Positions 21,534 through 34,501 of a stretch of 59,217 nt of DNA are shown here, one piece after another. Numbering within the stretch: the stretch's first letter is position 1; the number at the start of each line of letters is the position of its first letter. Source of the stretch: Acephala macrosclerotiorum (taxonomy: Eukaryota; Ascomycota; Leotiomycetes; Helotiales; Mollisiaceae); assembly GCA_014904845.1 (NCBI GenBank), contig MU119513.1:1-59217 (forward strand). Direction: 5' to 3'. The notes under the pieces are model-generated. The model had not been told where the DNA came from. It saw nothing but the letters and a program-made list of their open reading frames with translations, and searched no databases. The position numbers and the translations under genes are program-made.

Positions 21534-23664
21534 ATGTCGAAGCTACTTGGCATAATTCTTCTGCTTGTTCAATTATCATGGCAGCAAGACCCGGTGGTCA
21601 ATTTCTGTCGACGGTGGGGACATCAGACGGCAGTTATCGATCAGAAGCTGTATATCGATGGAGGACAGTCCAACTATTATTCATTGACAACGAATCCTCA
21701 AAATGTTTCCAGTAAGCACAAATCTTCTTCCAGGCTTCTCCAGGTTCTTTCCACTACTCGATGCTAACATTTACTCTTCGCAGATTCATGGCTGCTTTAC
21801 AACGACCTGAACAACAATTCGGCGTTGGGAATGCCCCAGCTTCACGCCACCAACTACAAGAACTCGACCATACCCGATGTCACAGGTGGAATACTATGGG
21901 AGGATACTATTAATAAGAGGTTTTACCTGTACGGCGGCGAATACTTGAACGACGGTCTTTCACCCAGTGCGGTCAATTTATGGTCATTCGATGCTATCTA
22001 CGATTATTGGGTATCTTTTGGAGCTCCTGCGGTCACAGCGGGAATCTCAGCAGTTTCGTACGCTGGGCATGTCTCAGTCTCAGCAATCGGTCAAGCCTAT
22101 GCTTTTGGAGGATGGATGAGCAATGCCACCTCGCCAAACTGGTCCGGAGGACCAGTTGCCAGCAGCTCGCTCATCAAATACAGCATGGACTCTAACAGCT
22201 GGGCAAATCAAACTGGTCCCGATTCGGTACCAAAAGCAGAGGGCGTTATGGTTTATATTCCAGCGAGCGACCATGGGCTTCTGATATATTTTGGAGGAGT
22301 AACTGCGCCATACTACAACTCGACCATTGTTGAATCGCCCATGAGTAACATCTACGTTTATGATATTACGAGCTCGAATTGGTACACACAAACAGCCACG
22401 GGTGACATACCACCAGATCGAAGACGTTTCTGTGGTGGAGCAACATGGGCCGCGGATCAATCCTCGTATAACATGTGAGTAGTCTGATAACCGTACCGTA
22501 AGATTTTTTCTGATGTGTGACAGTTACATCTACGGCGGACTCGGATTTGGTGACAATTCTACTGGATTTGATGATTTATGGATTCTCACTTTACCATCCT
22601 TTACGTGGATAAAGTGGTATCAAGGAACGTCCCCAGCAGGATTTCATCACTCTATGACTTGCAATGTCGTCAACAATGCTCAGATGCTTGTAATTGGAGG
22701 AACGTTTCCGGTTTCGGACCAATGTGACGCTCCAAATGTTTGGGGAACTCACAATGTTGACATGGGAAAAGTGTCTGGTAATATGTGGGAAATTTTCACA
22801 CCAAATCTAACGACATATCATGTTCCACCAGAAGTTATCTCTGTTGTGGGTGGCTCGTAAGTACCGGCTAAACCAACTTGTAATTCACTACTTACATGTT
22901 CTAGATCCCTGGGAGGTGCTACAGCTACCGCGCCAGCAGCAGGGTTTCAAAGTCACGATCTCGCAGTATATTTCACAGAGCACGCCTCTGCCGCCGTCCG
23001 AACCGCAACTCGATCCGCATCGCCTACGGCCTCCCCATCTAAGAAATTGTCAGCAGGTGCAATCGCGGGAATTGCTGTTGGAGGCGCTGTGGTATTGATC
23101 GCTTTCTTGTTAGGATGCTGTTGCTTGATTCGCCGTCACAGACGAAGGGCTCGTCAGCAACAGCAACAGCAACCACCTGCTGGATATCCTGCCCCGGACT
23201 ACTCTGCAGTTCCCCAGACTCCATACAGCCCTTACACGCCCGGAGGAACCCCGTACCAGCAACAATATCAACCGCCCATGCTTACTCAACAGGCTTACCC
23301 TTATCAATTGCCAGCCGCCGTCCCAGTCGAGCTACAAGGCAATAATCATCAGATGGACCCTACCAAGAATGCTGGAATCCAGCAGCTTCCTGCCGACCCT
23401 ACTTACCAGAATGAAGGCTGGCAACGCTCACCTCACGGATCTCCTCAGGCTCAACAACTTTCTCCTTCACAATCAGTACATTCACCGCATCCGACAGTAC
23501 ATTCTCCTCATCTATCATATTTCACCCCAGCAGATTCGAATACCTCGAACACCCTGTATAGCTCTCCAGGGTCAGCGACCTCACCGACGCCGACGTATTC
23601 GAGCACCACAGGAAGGTCGGCGAGGAAGCCAGTTCCTACGAATCAGACTTACTACTCTCCTTGA
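21534..23664 (+). CDS. secreted Kelch-repeat single-pass membrane protein
   Basis: Surface protein of 653 aa; no specific function known. Exons 21534-21711, 21784-22474, 22524-22856, 22905-23664. MSKLLGIILLLVQLSW is a signal peptide. The ectodomain (to about residue 400) has Kelch-type beta-propeller blades: the first (GHQTAVIDQKLYIDGG), then RFYLYGGEYLNDG, QAYAFGGWM, LLIYFGGV, IYIYGGLGFGD and MLVIGGTF, each with the glycine pair, and conserved tryptophans between. A Ser/Thr/Ala-rich stem follows, then one membrane segment at about 452-474 (GAIAGIAVGGAVVLIAFLLG) with a stop-transfer RRHRRRAR. The cytoplasmic tail of about 175 residues is Gln/Pro/Tyr-rich with YSPYTPGG-like repeats. Several N-x-S/T sites sit in the propeller. 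This plan resembles fungal Kelch receptors or cell-polarity surface proteins, but no named orthologue is claimed. Confidence 0.85.
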
Positions 23665-24269
23665 GCAGTTAATGATTGTGTTTTTCTTGTGAGCGGACTA
23701 GCGAGTGACATTTTTGGGCGTTGCGGATGGGTCATACCAATACCAATAGCACGACTGCTATCATATGAGTTATGATGTTGGATCAAAATTCACGTGTATA
23801 ATCAATAGTTTACTTTATATACAGACGAATTCTGTCTATTCCTTTTCATTGTGGTCTCTGTGAAGTGTGATTTCGTTCTCGGCCGGCTGATGAGGGGAAC
23901 AAACTGCAAGTCGAAGAAGACAAGCCTTCATGATGAACTTGCAACAAGCATGGGACTAGATCTTGTAGCCCATAGTACAATTGATGGCGTTGACCAAGGC
24001 GTTTCCGAGGAGCAAGTTGTATTGAGTGCCCCCAGAGCGCGTTGGGCATCCCGTCCGCTCTGCCACACGTAAGCCACAAATCAGCAGATTAGTAGTTGGG
24101 TGGGTAACCACCAGCGAATACCTGCTGTTGTATGTTTTTGCATCTTTTTATAGTGGTACCTATGGCTAGAAGCGAAAATTGGCAGGAAAATTGGCACGGA
24201 TTAGTTATAAGTAGCAAATAGTTTAATATTATACAAAGCAATTTTATCAACACGAGCCCAATCCTTTTA
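23665..24269. other. convergent intergenic region
   Basis: Between the 3' ends of the Kelch gene (+) and the Zn2Cys6 regulator (-). 24120-24260 is rather AT-rich. No gene, RNA or repeat is supported. Confidence 0.45.
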
Positions 24270-25875
24270 CTATCCATGGCTCCTATCAAGATACGATGGG
24301 GCCGCCACTTTACAAATATCTTCCAGTCCCCTCTCAGAACCCCACTTCAACAGCGCATCTTGAGCCAGTGATCTTTGCATTTCAGATGGGGAAAGCAAAC
24401 AGACCAGTTTGATGGGGAATACCATCGAGAAAGAAACACGATTGAAGAGGCCGTGCGTCTCACAATACGCAGCAGAGCTCAAGATTGAAGCGCCGTGCAT
24501 CACGACGCCTTGGCTATATGAATTTGGCACCAAAGACGCTGCTTCCAAGAGGCTCAGTGTAATAAGTTTCCCCGCGTCGTACATAGAGGTGAAATAGGCC
24601 TTGGCAGGGCTCGTAAAAGGAATTGGCTGCCGACCATCTGCTTCGATTTCGGAAGGAGAGACGGTCGCTTGAATGAGGCGTTGATGGTACTCTGGATCAA
24701 TAGTATCCTTATTATCCTTCCAGAAGTCATCGAGTCGGCTAGATAAGTGGCTCGCAGCGGTGTGAAGGTGACTTCTCAAAGATTCGGATGTGGCTGTGTG
24801 AGATTCCCGCGTCTTTCTCATTTCATTACGGACCGGTAGACATGAGGGCAACTGCAAGAGGATATCCACAAGTGTGTCGAACGGGGTCTTTTCTATTCGA
24901 TGAAAGGGAACGGTGCACCAGAGTACCGAGGCGAGAAGAGACGGTTGGTCTTCAGTTAGCGATATTATGAACTAAAGTCGTCAGCAGGTCTCACAGTAAA
25001 GTAAAGGGTCAGAATTTTCTACCGCAGAAACTCTTATAGAGCAAAAGAACATATGCATCAGCCCAGTCTGGCAGTTCTCAGGTCCCACAATTTCAAACAT
25101 CTTGATAGCCGCTGCGTAATGCTGCATCCAACCCATTGGCAAAGTACATATGATAGATTCGAAATATGAAAACATGAGAGCCGCCCCAACCGCTCTAAGA
25201 ATGCCTGCATAATAGCTCTCAGGGTCTCGAGCCAATGGGAGTTCTTTCCGCTGAGCATCAAGGCCCTTTGAGTACCATTTAGCAGCCTCTACCTCGAGAT
25301 CTGGATCACGAGAAAGCTTTGCATACAATGCCATGGTTGCTGCTCTTATCCCATAGAGTTCGAAATGGCCCGTAGAAGAAGAAGCAAGCTTCGGTATCTC
25401 AATAATCCATGGGTGCAAGGATGCGTCTTGCAAAGAAATGAAGTTGGCAATGTAAAGATCTTGGAATATATCTCCTCGACTCGGTTGATATGACGTTGGA
25501 AGCTTCGAAGCTTGGGATATTAAGTGCACGCGCTTGACGGGATCCAAAACAAGAGCAATTGCTGCGGGGCCTGGAGACGAATTGTTCTTTCGTGTGTCCC
25601 GAGACCTCTTCATAGAAGATCTGGAAGGTTGTCGGGTCCGCTTCTGCCGAACCCTTTCTGACATGTCGACAAAAATTACCCCTTCAACGGGACCAGGACA
25701 ATCCCAGCCCGCACTTACGCATTGATAGCAGACTGGGGTCTCCTCATTGCACTGTCTTTGATTAGCCGCTGTGATTTAGTAATTAGTCTGCAGGTGAACG
25801 GCCTGTCGTGCCTACCTTTATTCTTCGCTTGATGCAGGTTTGACAACCTCTACTCCTTCCGCTAAGGCGTGCCAT
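24270..25875 (-). CDS. Zn(II)2Cys6 transcription factor
   Basis: Predicted nuclear DNA-binding regulator of 496 aa with unknown targets. Exons on the - strand: 25875-25816, 25751-25023, 24971-24270. The binuclear zinc cluster is complete at residues 11-38 (Cys 11, 14, 21, 28, 31, 38: GCQTCIKRRIK then CNEETPVCYQC and GWDCPG). The first intron falls between Lys20 and Cys21, a place often used in this family; its acceptor is chosen as the AG directly before the TGC of Cys21, because the earlier CACAG would add residues and break the C-x6-C spacing. A short basic linker (RVRQKRTRQPSR) follows, then a long helical fungal_trans_2-like region (FELYGIRAATMALYAKLS, GAALMFSYFESI, SLLASVLWCTVPFH). It is divergent from the RTA1-like gene across 916 bp and might regulate it, but this is only a neighbourhood argument. 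Confidence 0.87.
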
Positions 25876-26791
25876 CTTGACCTTTAATGAATAACTCCTG
25901 CAGGATGGCGTTCTCGATCAAGGGTTTGAGGAGTCTTCGTGAAATATTCCACATGCAGCCTCCAACCTTTTGTAAGTTGCAAAAGAAATTTGGGCTATAG
26001 CCGGCTCGCTAGTCCGATCTGGGTTGCGGCTCCTCCGTCTCACTATGCAGTCGCAGCTCTAAGATTCACTACCAATGAAATCTCTGATCACTAGCCAGCT
26101 TCGCAAGATTAAGTTCACGGAGCTGAAGCCTTCAAAACTTTGAGTCGACAGTATCGAGTAATTCAACATTTTGAGATGACAGCTCCAAAAGTGACAGGGC
26201 ATCATAAGCTTTGTCAGCAGCCCCCTTTGATTATGGCCGATACAATGTCACCCATGTCGCGAAAATTGCCCAGACCAACCTAGTGCTTAGATCATGTGAC
26301 TAGCACCCGTGTCTCTCAAGCTCTTTTCTCAACGGCCTCCGCCGTCTTCTCATCCCATACCCTCCAGGCACGAGAATAAGCATCATAAGTCCCGCCGTAT
26401 GATGATCCACAGGATCGTCTTGTGGGATCGGGTCTCTTGCAAGTCGCAAGGAGCGGCTAATTTGTTGCCCCTAAACTGATCGCGGAAGATTTCGCGGTCC
26501 AGCATATCACAACTCTGCAGAGCAGACAAGGCTCAGTCGTCAGGACTGTTTTGGGCGTGTTGCACTAAGACGTTTTATACGGTAGCCAAGAGGTAGTACG
26601 TATAGACACGGATTGGTATTTTCGAACGCCCGTGATGCGCAAAGTATCTATCTAAATATAATTTCGTCTTTGCATGATCGCGTTTCGCAGCATTTCATAC
26701 TATCCACATATAAAGGCTTCATACTCTTCTTCTATTCACTGCCGACAACAACATTCGTCTCAAAATTTCCTCCACAGCTGCAGCCTTCGCA
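25876..26791. promoter_or_regulatory. divergent promoter region of the Zn2Cys6 regulator and RTA1-like gene
   Basis: The 916-bp stretch carries the promoters of two divergent genes. A TATA box, TATAAA at 26709-26714, lies 78 bp before the RTA1-like ATG, with a CA/CT-rich leader after it. No inverted CGG half-sites with convincing spacing were picked out by eye. No other gene is seen. Confidence 0.5.
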
Positions 26792-27876
26792 ATGGCAGAC
26801 ATAAGTTGTAAACAGATAGGGCCAGACTGTCCTTCTGATGGGTCTCCCCTTGGCTATGCTCCTAACTTGGCAGCAAGTGTCATTTTCATGGGAATATTCA
26901 GTCTCTCGTCCGTTGGCCATCTTGTTCTGGGATGGAAATACAAGACTTGGTCTTTCATGATTGCTATGTTGTTGGGCTCAAGTTCAGAAGTGGTGGGGTA
27001 TCTGGGAAGGATCCTCATGCACAATAACCCTTATCGCTTGAGCACGTAAGCATCCATCCAGTGCTGCTCGATAACCAGATTTAACCTTACCATTCGAACA
27101 GTTTTCTCATCCAAATTGTCAGTCTTACCACGGCGCCAGCTTTCTATTCGGCAGGAATATATCTCTGCCTTTCACGAATGCAAGTCCACCTCTCACATGC
27201 AAGAAACGCAAGTTCTAATGAAGTTCTAGAGTCATTGTCTACGGTGAAGGAGTCTCCAGAGTCCGACCAGTCTTCTACACGCGCTTCTTTATCAACTGCG
27301 ATATCATATCTCTCTCACTCCAGGGCGCGGGTGGAGGCGTCGCATCCTCGGCAACCAAGCAATCCACCATGGAACTCGGCAACCATCTTATGCTCGCCGG
27401 TCTTATCATGCAAATCGTATCCCTGATTTTCTTTGCCATCGCCTGCATCGACTTGGCAACCCGAGCCCGAAGATATCAGAGTTGGAAGAACCCTGGATTC
27501 AAAAAGCTCAGAGCTAGCACGAGATTCAGGGGCTTTTTGTGGGCACTGGCGGTGTCATTCACGACAATCTTTACGAGATGCGTATACCGAGTAATCGAAT
27601 TGGGAGGAGGATGGAATAACAAGCTAATGAGAGAGCAAACTCCGTTCATCATTCTTGAGTCTTGGTATGTTGTTCATATGTTGAAAATTGCCTTCGAAGC
27701 TAATCGATTGATTCAGCATGATCACGATCGCAGTCTTCGCCCTCATATTCTTTCATCCCGGCTTTGGATTCCAGAACAAGTTCAACGATCTCGAGTACGA
27801 GCCAGTTCCCTCGCCAGGAACTAGCAAGGAGGTGATTTCGTTAATGGCCGTGGAGCAGCTCAGAAGTTCTTCATAA
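26792..27876 (+). CDS. RTA1-like seven-transmembrane protein
   Basis: Member of the fungal RTA1/lipid-translocating exporter family (Rta1, Rsb1, Pug1, Rtm1), plasma-membrane proteins linked to 7-aminocholesterol resistance, sphingoid-base export and porphyrin transport; the substrate here is unknown. Exons 26792-27045, 27102-27179, 27230-27664, 27717-27876 give 308 aa. Family marks: YAPNLAASVIFMGIFSLSS, SEVVGYLGRILMHNNP, FLIQIVSLTTAPAFYSAGIY, LSRIVIVYGEGVSR, FINCDIISLTLQGAGGGVAS, MELGNHLMLAGLIMQ, FRGFLWALAVSFTTIFTRCV, YRVIELGGGWNN and FALIFFHPGFGF. About seven hydrophobic segments. Intron 2 begins GCAAGT, a GC-AG intron, required to join LSRI to VIVYGE. The TATA box at 26709 supports this start. 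Confidence 0.92.
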
Positions 27877-28646
27877 GAACTCTTTGACATTAGCCACGGC
27901 TGGTGGTATATTTTGGGGATATCAATGAGAGGTTACTTTGAATTGCTTTGAATTCGTAGATTTTGTCGCTTTGTTTGTTATTGTTATAGAGTTCCTTATA
28001 TAAATACATGTGAGTTCCAAACTATCGTTGTCAAGTAAATTAAAGTCTTTTTCTTTCACGTTCGCTGCCCGACCATTATTACACTCTTCCAGCACAAAAG
28101 ATCTTGCGTTGATTTATTATATCGGGGATGATGGGGTGCCTTCAGCAGCTACAGGTGACAATTCTTCTTGATAGTACGCCAAATACGTAGCATGTATTCA
28201 AAAACATCTGAGTCCGATGGGAATAAGCATGGAAAGTTGGGGAGAGATCTGGTTTCGAAGCTGCTTTTTAACCAGCCTAGCTGTGAACAACATAATTCTC
28301 AAAATCGAGTGATTGTGCGAAGTACAAAGTTCGAGGGCTTGGATTTGAGGCCCAAAGCGGAAATCTTTCCTCTCCCATCAAGAGCTCCCTTGACCGAGAA
28401 AAGATTTAAATTTCACAATAACGCCGACAAAACAGTACCATTGCTTTTCGGCGAATTCATGCTGAGAAATCGAAATCGTCAAGTTCATTTCAAAGCCAAA
28501 AGTTTTATCAAAGAAGGGCTATTTAATACGATAAATGCACCCAAATAAAGTATTAAACTTCTTCTCCTTCTTGGTAGCGATTGTACTGGCGATATCAAGG
28601 CCGCGTGAACGATCTTTTTTTATTATACTACTCATTGTGGTATAAA
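27877..28646. other. intergenic region between the RTA1-like and MFS genes
   Basis: Contains the 3' flank of the RTA1-like gene and upstream sequence of the MFS gene. A frame at 28192-28548 (ATG, 118 aa, basic, no domain recognised) is too weak to call. Composition becomes more AT-rich towards the MFS gene. Confidence 0.4.
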
Positions 28647-29675
28647 ATGTCTTCGCAGACGGTTGATTCCGAGGGCGGGAGCTATGCTTTGGGGGGATTT
28701 GATGGTGACTTCGTTCTCCAAACGGAAGTTATGCCTGGACCTGAAAGCACTTCTGATTCGGTCGAAAATATTGAATTTTCCATTGCAACTAATAGAGACG
28801 ACCAGTGCGAGATACACTTCAGAGGGAGAGATGATCTAGGAGGTCCAAGAGACTTTAGCGAGTTCAGTAAATGGACCATCATGGTCATTATTTCTCTGAG
28901 TTCAGCGTCTGTGTAAGTCTTAGGTTTTGAAGATTCCACGAAATCTGACTCACTAAAAAGCGCTTGCGATTCTGCAGTTAATACTGCATCATATCACCAA
29001 ATTAGAACTGAGTTTCATTGCTTAGAATTGATGGCAACAGCTGGATTGTCAAGCTTCATTCTCGGCATTGGAATCTCTCCTTTGTTTCTCTCACCCTTAT
29101 CTGAGGTCCTTGTACTCCTCTTCCATTCGTTTTCGCTTTACTGACTCTAGCTAGTTCTATGGAAGACGACCAATTTATCTCGTTTCTCTCGTATTCAGCG
29201 TGATTTGGCTGATCGTCTGCGCTGTTGCGGAGAACATGCAGACTATTATCGTTGCCCGATTATCGGGTGGACTTTCAGGTGCCTCATTCCTTAGCGTGGC
29301 TGGCGCAAATGCAGGCAATCTGTTCGAGCACAACGAGCTTCAGCTTCTGATGACGATTTATTCTGGGATCCAATTCATGGGCCCAGAAGTAAGTCCGATA
29401 ATTGGTGGCTTCATCAACTACTATACAACCTGGCATTGGACTTACTACTTCATGCTAATTTGGGCAAGCACTGGTCTTATAGCAATCGTCTTCTTTGTTC
29501 CAGAGACATGCGAGCCCGTCATCCTTCGTTTCAAAGCCGAGAAATTGAAAAGGGGAAAAAAAATAATCACCGGCACATTGGTAGTGATATCGCGCTTAAA
29601 GGCTCGGTTTTAAATACTATACTTTAATTGCTTTTTCGACCGTTTAAAATATTAATATTTGAGTTTATATATTTT
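28647..29675 (+). pseudogene. MFS drug-efflux-type transporter, N-terminal half only, decayed by RIP at its 3' side
   Basis: N-terminal part of a 12-TM major facilitator of the DHA1 polyamine/drug type (Tpo1/Flr1-like). Exons 28647-28912, 28961-29105 and 29155 onward. After a long cytoplasmic N-terminus come WTIMVIISLSSASV, LGIGISPLFLSPLSE, FYGRRPIYLVS (motif A region), VARLSGGLSGASFLSVAGA and GGFINYYTTWHWTYYF (motif C region), then VPETCEPVILRFKAEKLKR, the start of the central loop. The open frame stops at 29613. Shifting by one base in the A8 run at 29556-29563 continues the family pattern: IALKGSVLNTIL, a stop at 29625, then L-L-F-R-P-F-K and I-F-E followed by F-I-Y-F. The last piece fits a C-to-T and G-to-A mutated F-E-P-M-C-L. 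Everything beyond is AT-rich debris, so TM7-12 are lost or unreadable. Non-functional as a full transporter. Confidence 0.8.
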
Positions 29676-29807
29676 TAATAATATTAATAATAAAATTTTT
29701 TAAATTTTATTTTAAATTATAAAAATAAATATTATAATAATAAATATTATAATAATAAATACGAATATTAATATTTATAATATAAAAAATAATAATATAT
29801 AAATATA

Positions 29808-30035
29808 TATTAATATTATTAAAAATATTAATAATTATTAATAATAATTAATTAAATATACGTAAATTTTTTTTTAGTTTTTAATATACGTATTAATTTA
29901 TAATTAATTAAAATTATTTAAAAAACGAAATTTAAAATATAAAATTTTTATTTTAAAAATAAAAATAAAATAATATTAATTATATACGATTTTAAATTTT
30001 ACGTAAATATTATATAATATTTATTTCGATATTAA
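29808..30035 (+). repeat. left direct repeat (probable LTR) of block 1
   Basis: About 228 bp, matched by 34502-34730 in the same orientation. Shared landmarks include TTAATTTATAATTAATTAAA followed later by ACGTAAATATTA and ATTTATTTCGATAT at the right end. Ends are approximate because the flanks are also nearly pure A and T. Confidence 0.6.
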
Positions 30036-33000
30036 TAATTTTTTTTTATAATAAAAACGTTATCGTTTTTAATAATTTAAACGAATAAATTTTTTTTATT
30101 ATACGTTATAAATATATAAAAATTGTTAATTTTAATATAAATAAAAATATTAAAAATAATATTAATTTATTAATATTATTTTTATAATTCGTTAAAATTT
30201 ATAAGTTTTAAATTTAAATTTTTTTTTATTTTTAATTTAAAATTTTAAATAATAATAATATTAAAAAAAATTTTTTTTTAAATTTTTTTTATTTATTTAT
30301 TTATTTATTTTTTATTAATTTTTTTTTAATTTTTATTTATTCGTATTTTAAAATAATTAATATTTAAAAACTTTTTTAAAATTTTATTAAAAATTAATTT
30401 TATTATAATATTTATCGAATTATTTTAATTATTAATTTATTTAATTTTTTATAATTTTTTTTATTCGTATAATTATTATAAAATTATAATATCGATTATT
30501 AAACGTTTTTTTTAATCGTTTTAAATTTAATTAAATATTCGTAAAATAAATATAAATCGATATATACGATTATTAAAATATTAAAAAAAATCGAATTATT
30601 TTATAATTATATTTATAATAAATTTAATTATTATTATTTTATAAATTTTTAAAATTAATACGTTTTTAATAATTCGTTTATTTTTAATAAAATTATAATA
30701 AATAAAAAAAATTTCAATTTCGAATTTTTTATTATTTTTTTTATTTTTATTTATAAAAATAATTTTATATTTAATTTAAAAATTGAAAATTTTATTATTT
30801 ATAAACGATTTATCGATAAAAATAAATTTTTTTATTATTAATAAATTTAAAACAATATATTTAAATTTTTAATTTATTATTTCAATTTTTTATTTAATAT
30901 AATAATTTTAATTTTAATTGAATTTTAAAATTTTAATATTAAATAATAATAATAAATAAATCGAAAATTGTTTTAAATTAATAAATTATAATAATATAAA
31001 TATTTCGAATATATTATTTTTTATATTTAATTTATAAATTTAATAATTTGAAATTTAATAATTTAATTTTTTTTAATTTAATTCTTTTATTATAATTTAA
31101 TTATTTTTTTATATTAAATTAATATATATTTATTAAATATTAATAAAGTTTTTAATATAAAAATTATTTTAAATTTTATTATAAATTTTATTTTTTTAAA
31201 TTAATTTTTCTTGAAAATAAATATATTATTTATTTATATTTTAATAATATTAAATATTTTTTTTTTCAATTATAATTAAAAAACAAAAATCGTATATAAA
31301 TATAATTATTAATAATTTTTTTTATAATATTTATAATATATAATTTATTAATATATTTATATTTTTATTATTTTATATAATAATTTTAAAATTATTATAA
31401 TAATATTTAATAAATAAAAATAATAAATTTATTTTAATAAATATATAAATATTAATATAATAATAATTCGTTAATTAATTTTTTAAATAATCGAAAATTA
31501 TATAAAAAAAATTTATTATTATTATATTTTTAAATTATTAATTTTAATTTTATTAATTAATTTCAAATTAAAAATACGAATTTTAATATATTTAATAAAT
31601 TAAATTATTAATTTTTTTTTATTAAATATTTTCGAACGATATTTCGAATATAATAATTATAATTTTTTTTTGTAATTATAATAAAAATTTTTTATCGATT
31701 TTTTTTTTATTTATTATAAACGTTATAAATATTTTATTTTCGTTTTTAATAATAATAATAAACGTATTATTGAAATTTTTATTATCGTTTTTAATAAATT
31801 AATAATATTTATTTTATTATAATTTTTTATTAAATATATTTTTATTATTATATAATTTTTTTAATTGTTTTTAATCGTATTATTTTATTAATAATTTATT
31901 ATTTAAATTATTTTAATTTAATTCGTCGAATAAAAAAAATATTCAATATATAAACGTCGTATTTTTTTAATAATTATACGAATTATTTTAATTTTTTTAA
32001 TTATTAATAAAAATAATACGTTTTTAATAATTATTTTAAAATATATTTTAAAAATTAATAATATTAATATATTTTTATTTAATTTTATTAAATCGTTTAT
32101 TATTTTAATTATTATTTATATAATTAATTTATTTATTAATTTATTTATTAATAAATTTATTTCGAATAATTTTATAAATTTATTATAATAAAATATAATA
32201 TTTTTTTTATTTTTTTTATATTATTATAAATTTTAATAAATATTTTTTTAATTTTAATTATTATTATTTTTATGTATTATTAAAATTTTATAAATAAAAT
32301 AATTTAATAATTTTTAATATATATTAATTTAATATATTTAAAAAATATTTTATATTTTTTAAAAATTTAATTGTTTAAAATATTATTATTAAATTTATTA
32401 TTTATAAAATCGATTTTTTATTTAAATATAAAATATTAATAATAATAAAATAATTAAATTTATAATTGTTTTATAAAATAAATTTGAATTTTTTAAATAA
32501 TTTATTATATATTTAATAATAATAATAATAATAATAATATTTAATATTTATATTATAATTTATATATTAAATTTTTTTTAATAAATATTATATTAATAAA
32601 TAATCGAATTATTAATATAATTATTATAATTCGATTTCGATAAAATAATTTTAAATTAATTTTTTTTTATTAATATAATAATATTTATAAATAATTTTAT
32701 TTTTTAAATTAAAACGATTTTAAAATTATTAAATTTAATTTTTATTTTATTTATATTTTAAATATAAAATAAAAATAATATATTCGTAAAAACGATATAA
32801 AATATAATAATATTTAAAAATATATTAATTTAAATTATTTTTTATAATAATATAATTTTTTTATTAAATCGAATTTTATAAATATTAATTATTAATATAT
32901 TTAATTAAATTTTATTATTTAATATAATTTTTTAAAAAACTTTAAACGAATAAAATTTTTTAAATATAAATATTAAAATTTTATTAAATTATTATAAAAA

Positions 33001-34501
33001 TAAATTAAAATTTTTTTTTTCGTAATAATATATTAAATATATTATTAAAATTTAAAACTTTTTTTTATTATTTTTTTATTATATATTTTATTAATTAATA
33101 ATTTAATTTATTATAAATATAATTTTTTTTTAATATTTATAATTCGTATAATAATTATTACGATTTTAAAATAGTTTTTAATTTTTTTATCGAATTAAAA
33201 AAATCGAAAAATTGAAATTAATTTATATTTATATTTTTTATTATATTTTTTATATATTTAATCGAAATTATTATTATATTATTACGTTTTTTATAAACGT
33301 ATTATAATATTAATTATAAATAATAATTTAATATAAACGTTTTTAAATATATTTATAAATTTATAAAATATAAAATTACATTTTTTAATATTTTAATAAA
33401 CGTTAATAATTTAATTTCGAAAATTATATTTTATATAATATTTATTAAATAAATTACGTTAAATTTATTAAAATGAATTAAAAAATAATTAAAAATATTT
33501 TAATTTAATTTTCGATTAATTAATTATAATAATTCGTAATAATATAATTTTTTTTTATAAATATATATATAATTATCGATTTTTATTTATTTTGAAATAT
33601 ATTCGAATTATATTTATTATTATTTTATCGTAATAAAATAAATTCGTACGATTTATAAATATAATAAAAAATGTTTTATTATATTAGTTTTTTAATAAAT
33701 TGATTTTAAAAATAATAATCGTAAAATATTTATAATTTTATTAATATATCGATTATTAAAATTATTAATTCGAAAATTAAATATTTAATAATTAAATATT
33801 TCGAAATTAAAAATTTAAAATTTAAAAATTTTATATTAATAAAAATAAATTATTTTAAAAAATAATATTCGTTTTATAAATAAATTTAATTCGAATATTA
33901 AAATTAAAAAAAATAAAATTTATTTAAATATTTTTTTTTTAATTTATTTATAATTTCTTTTTTCAAATTTTTAATAATATAAATTTTATAAATAATTTCA
34001 TTTAATTAATATATAAATATTTTAAACGATTTATAAAAAATTTATAAACGATTTAAAACGAATAAATAAATAAATAAATAAATATAAAATTTTTATATAA
34101 TCGTAAAATAATATAATTATATAATTTATCGATTAATTTAAAATTATAAAAAATAAATAATTTTAATTAAAATAAAAAAAATAAAAAAATATTATTTTAA
34201 ATAATATTTTTTATTAAATATATATAATTATTATTTTATTTTATATAATAAATACAAATTCAAATTAATTATTTAAAAATACGAATTTTTTTATAATTAA
34301 TTTTTTTACGTTTTTAAAAATCGAAAAAATATTAAAATTTCGTTTTTACGAAAAATAATTAATTTTTCGTAATTCGATAATATTTAAAAATATAATATCG
34401 ATTTTTTTTAAAATTATTTTATATTAAAATTTATATTATATAATTTAATCTTTTTTAAATAAATTTTTATTAATTTGTAATTAAAAATAATTATTAATTA
34501 A

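Noticed and set aside
28192..28548. 118-codon basic frame before the MFS gene
   Set aside because: No recognisable family, no introns, AT-rising composition; cannot be told from chance.
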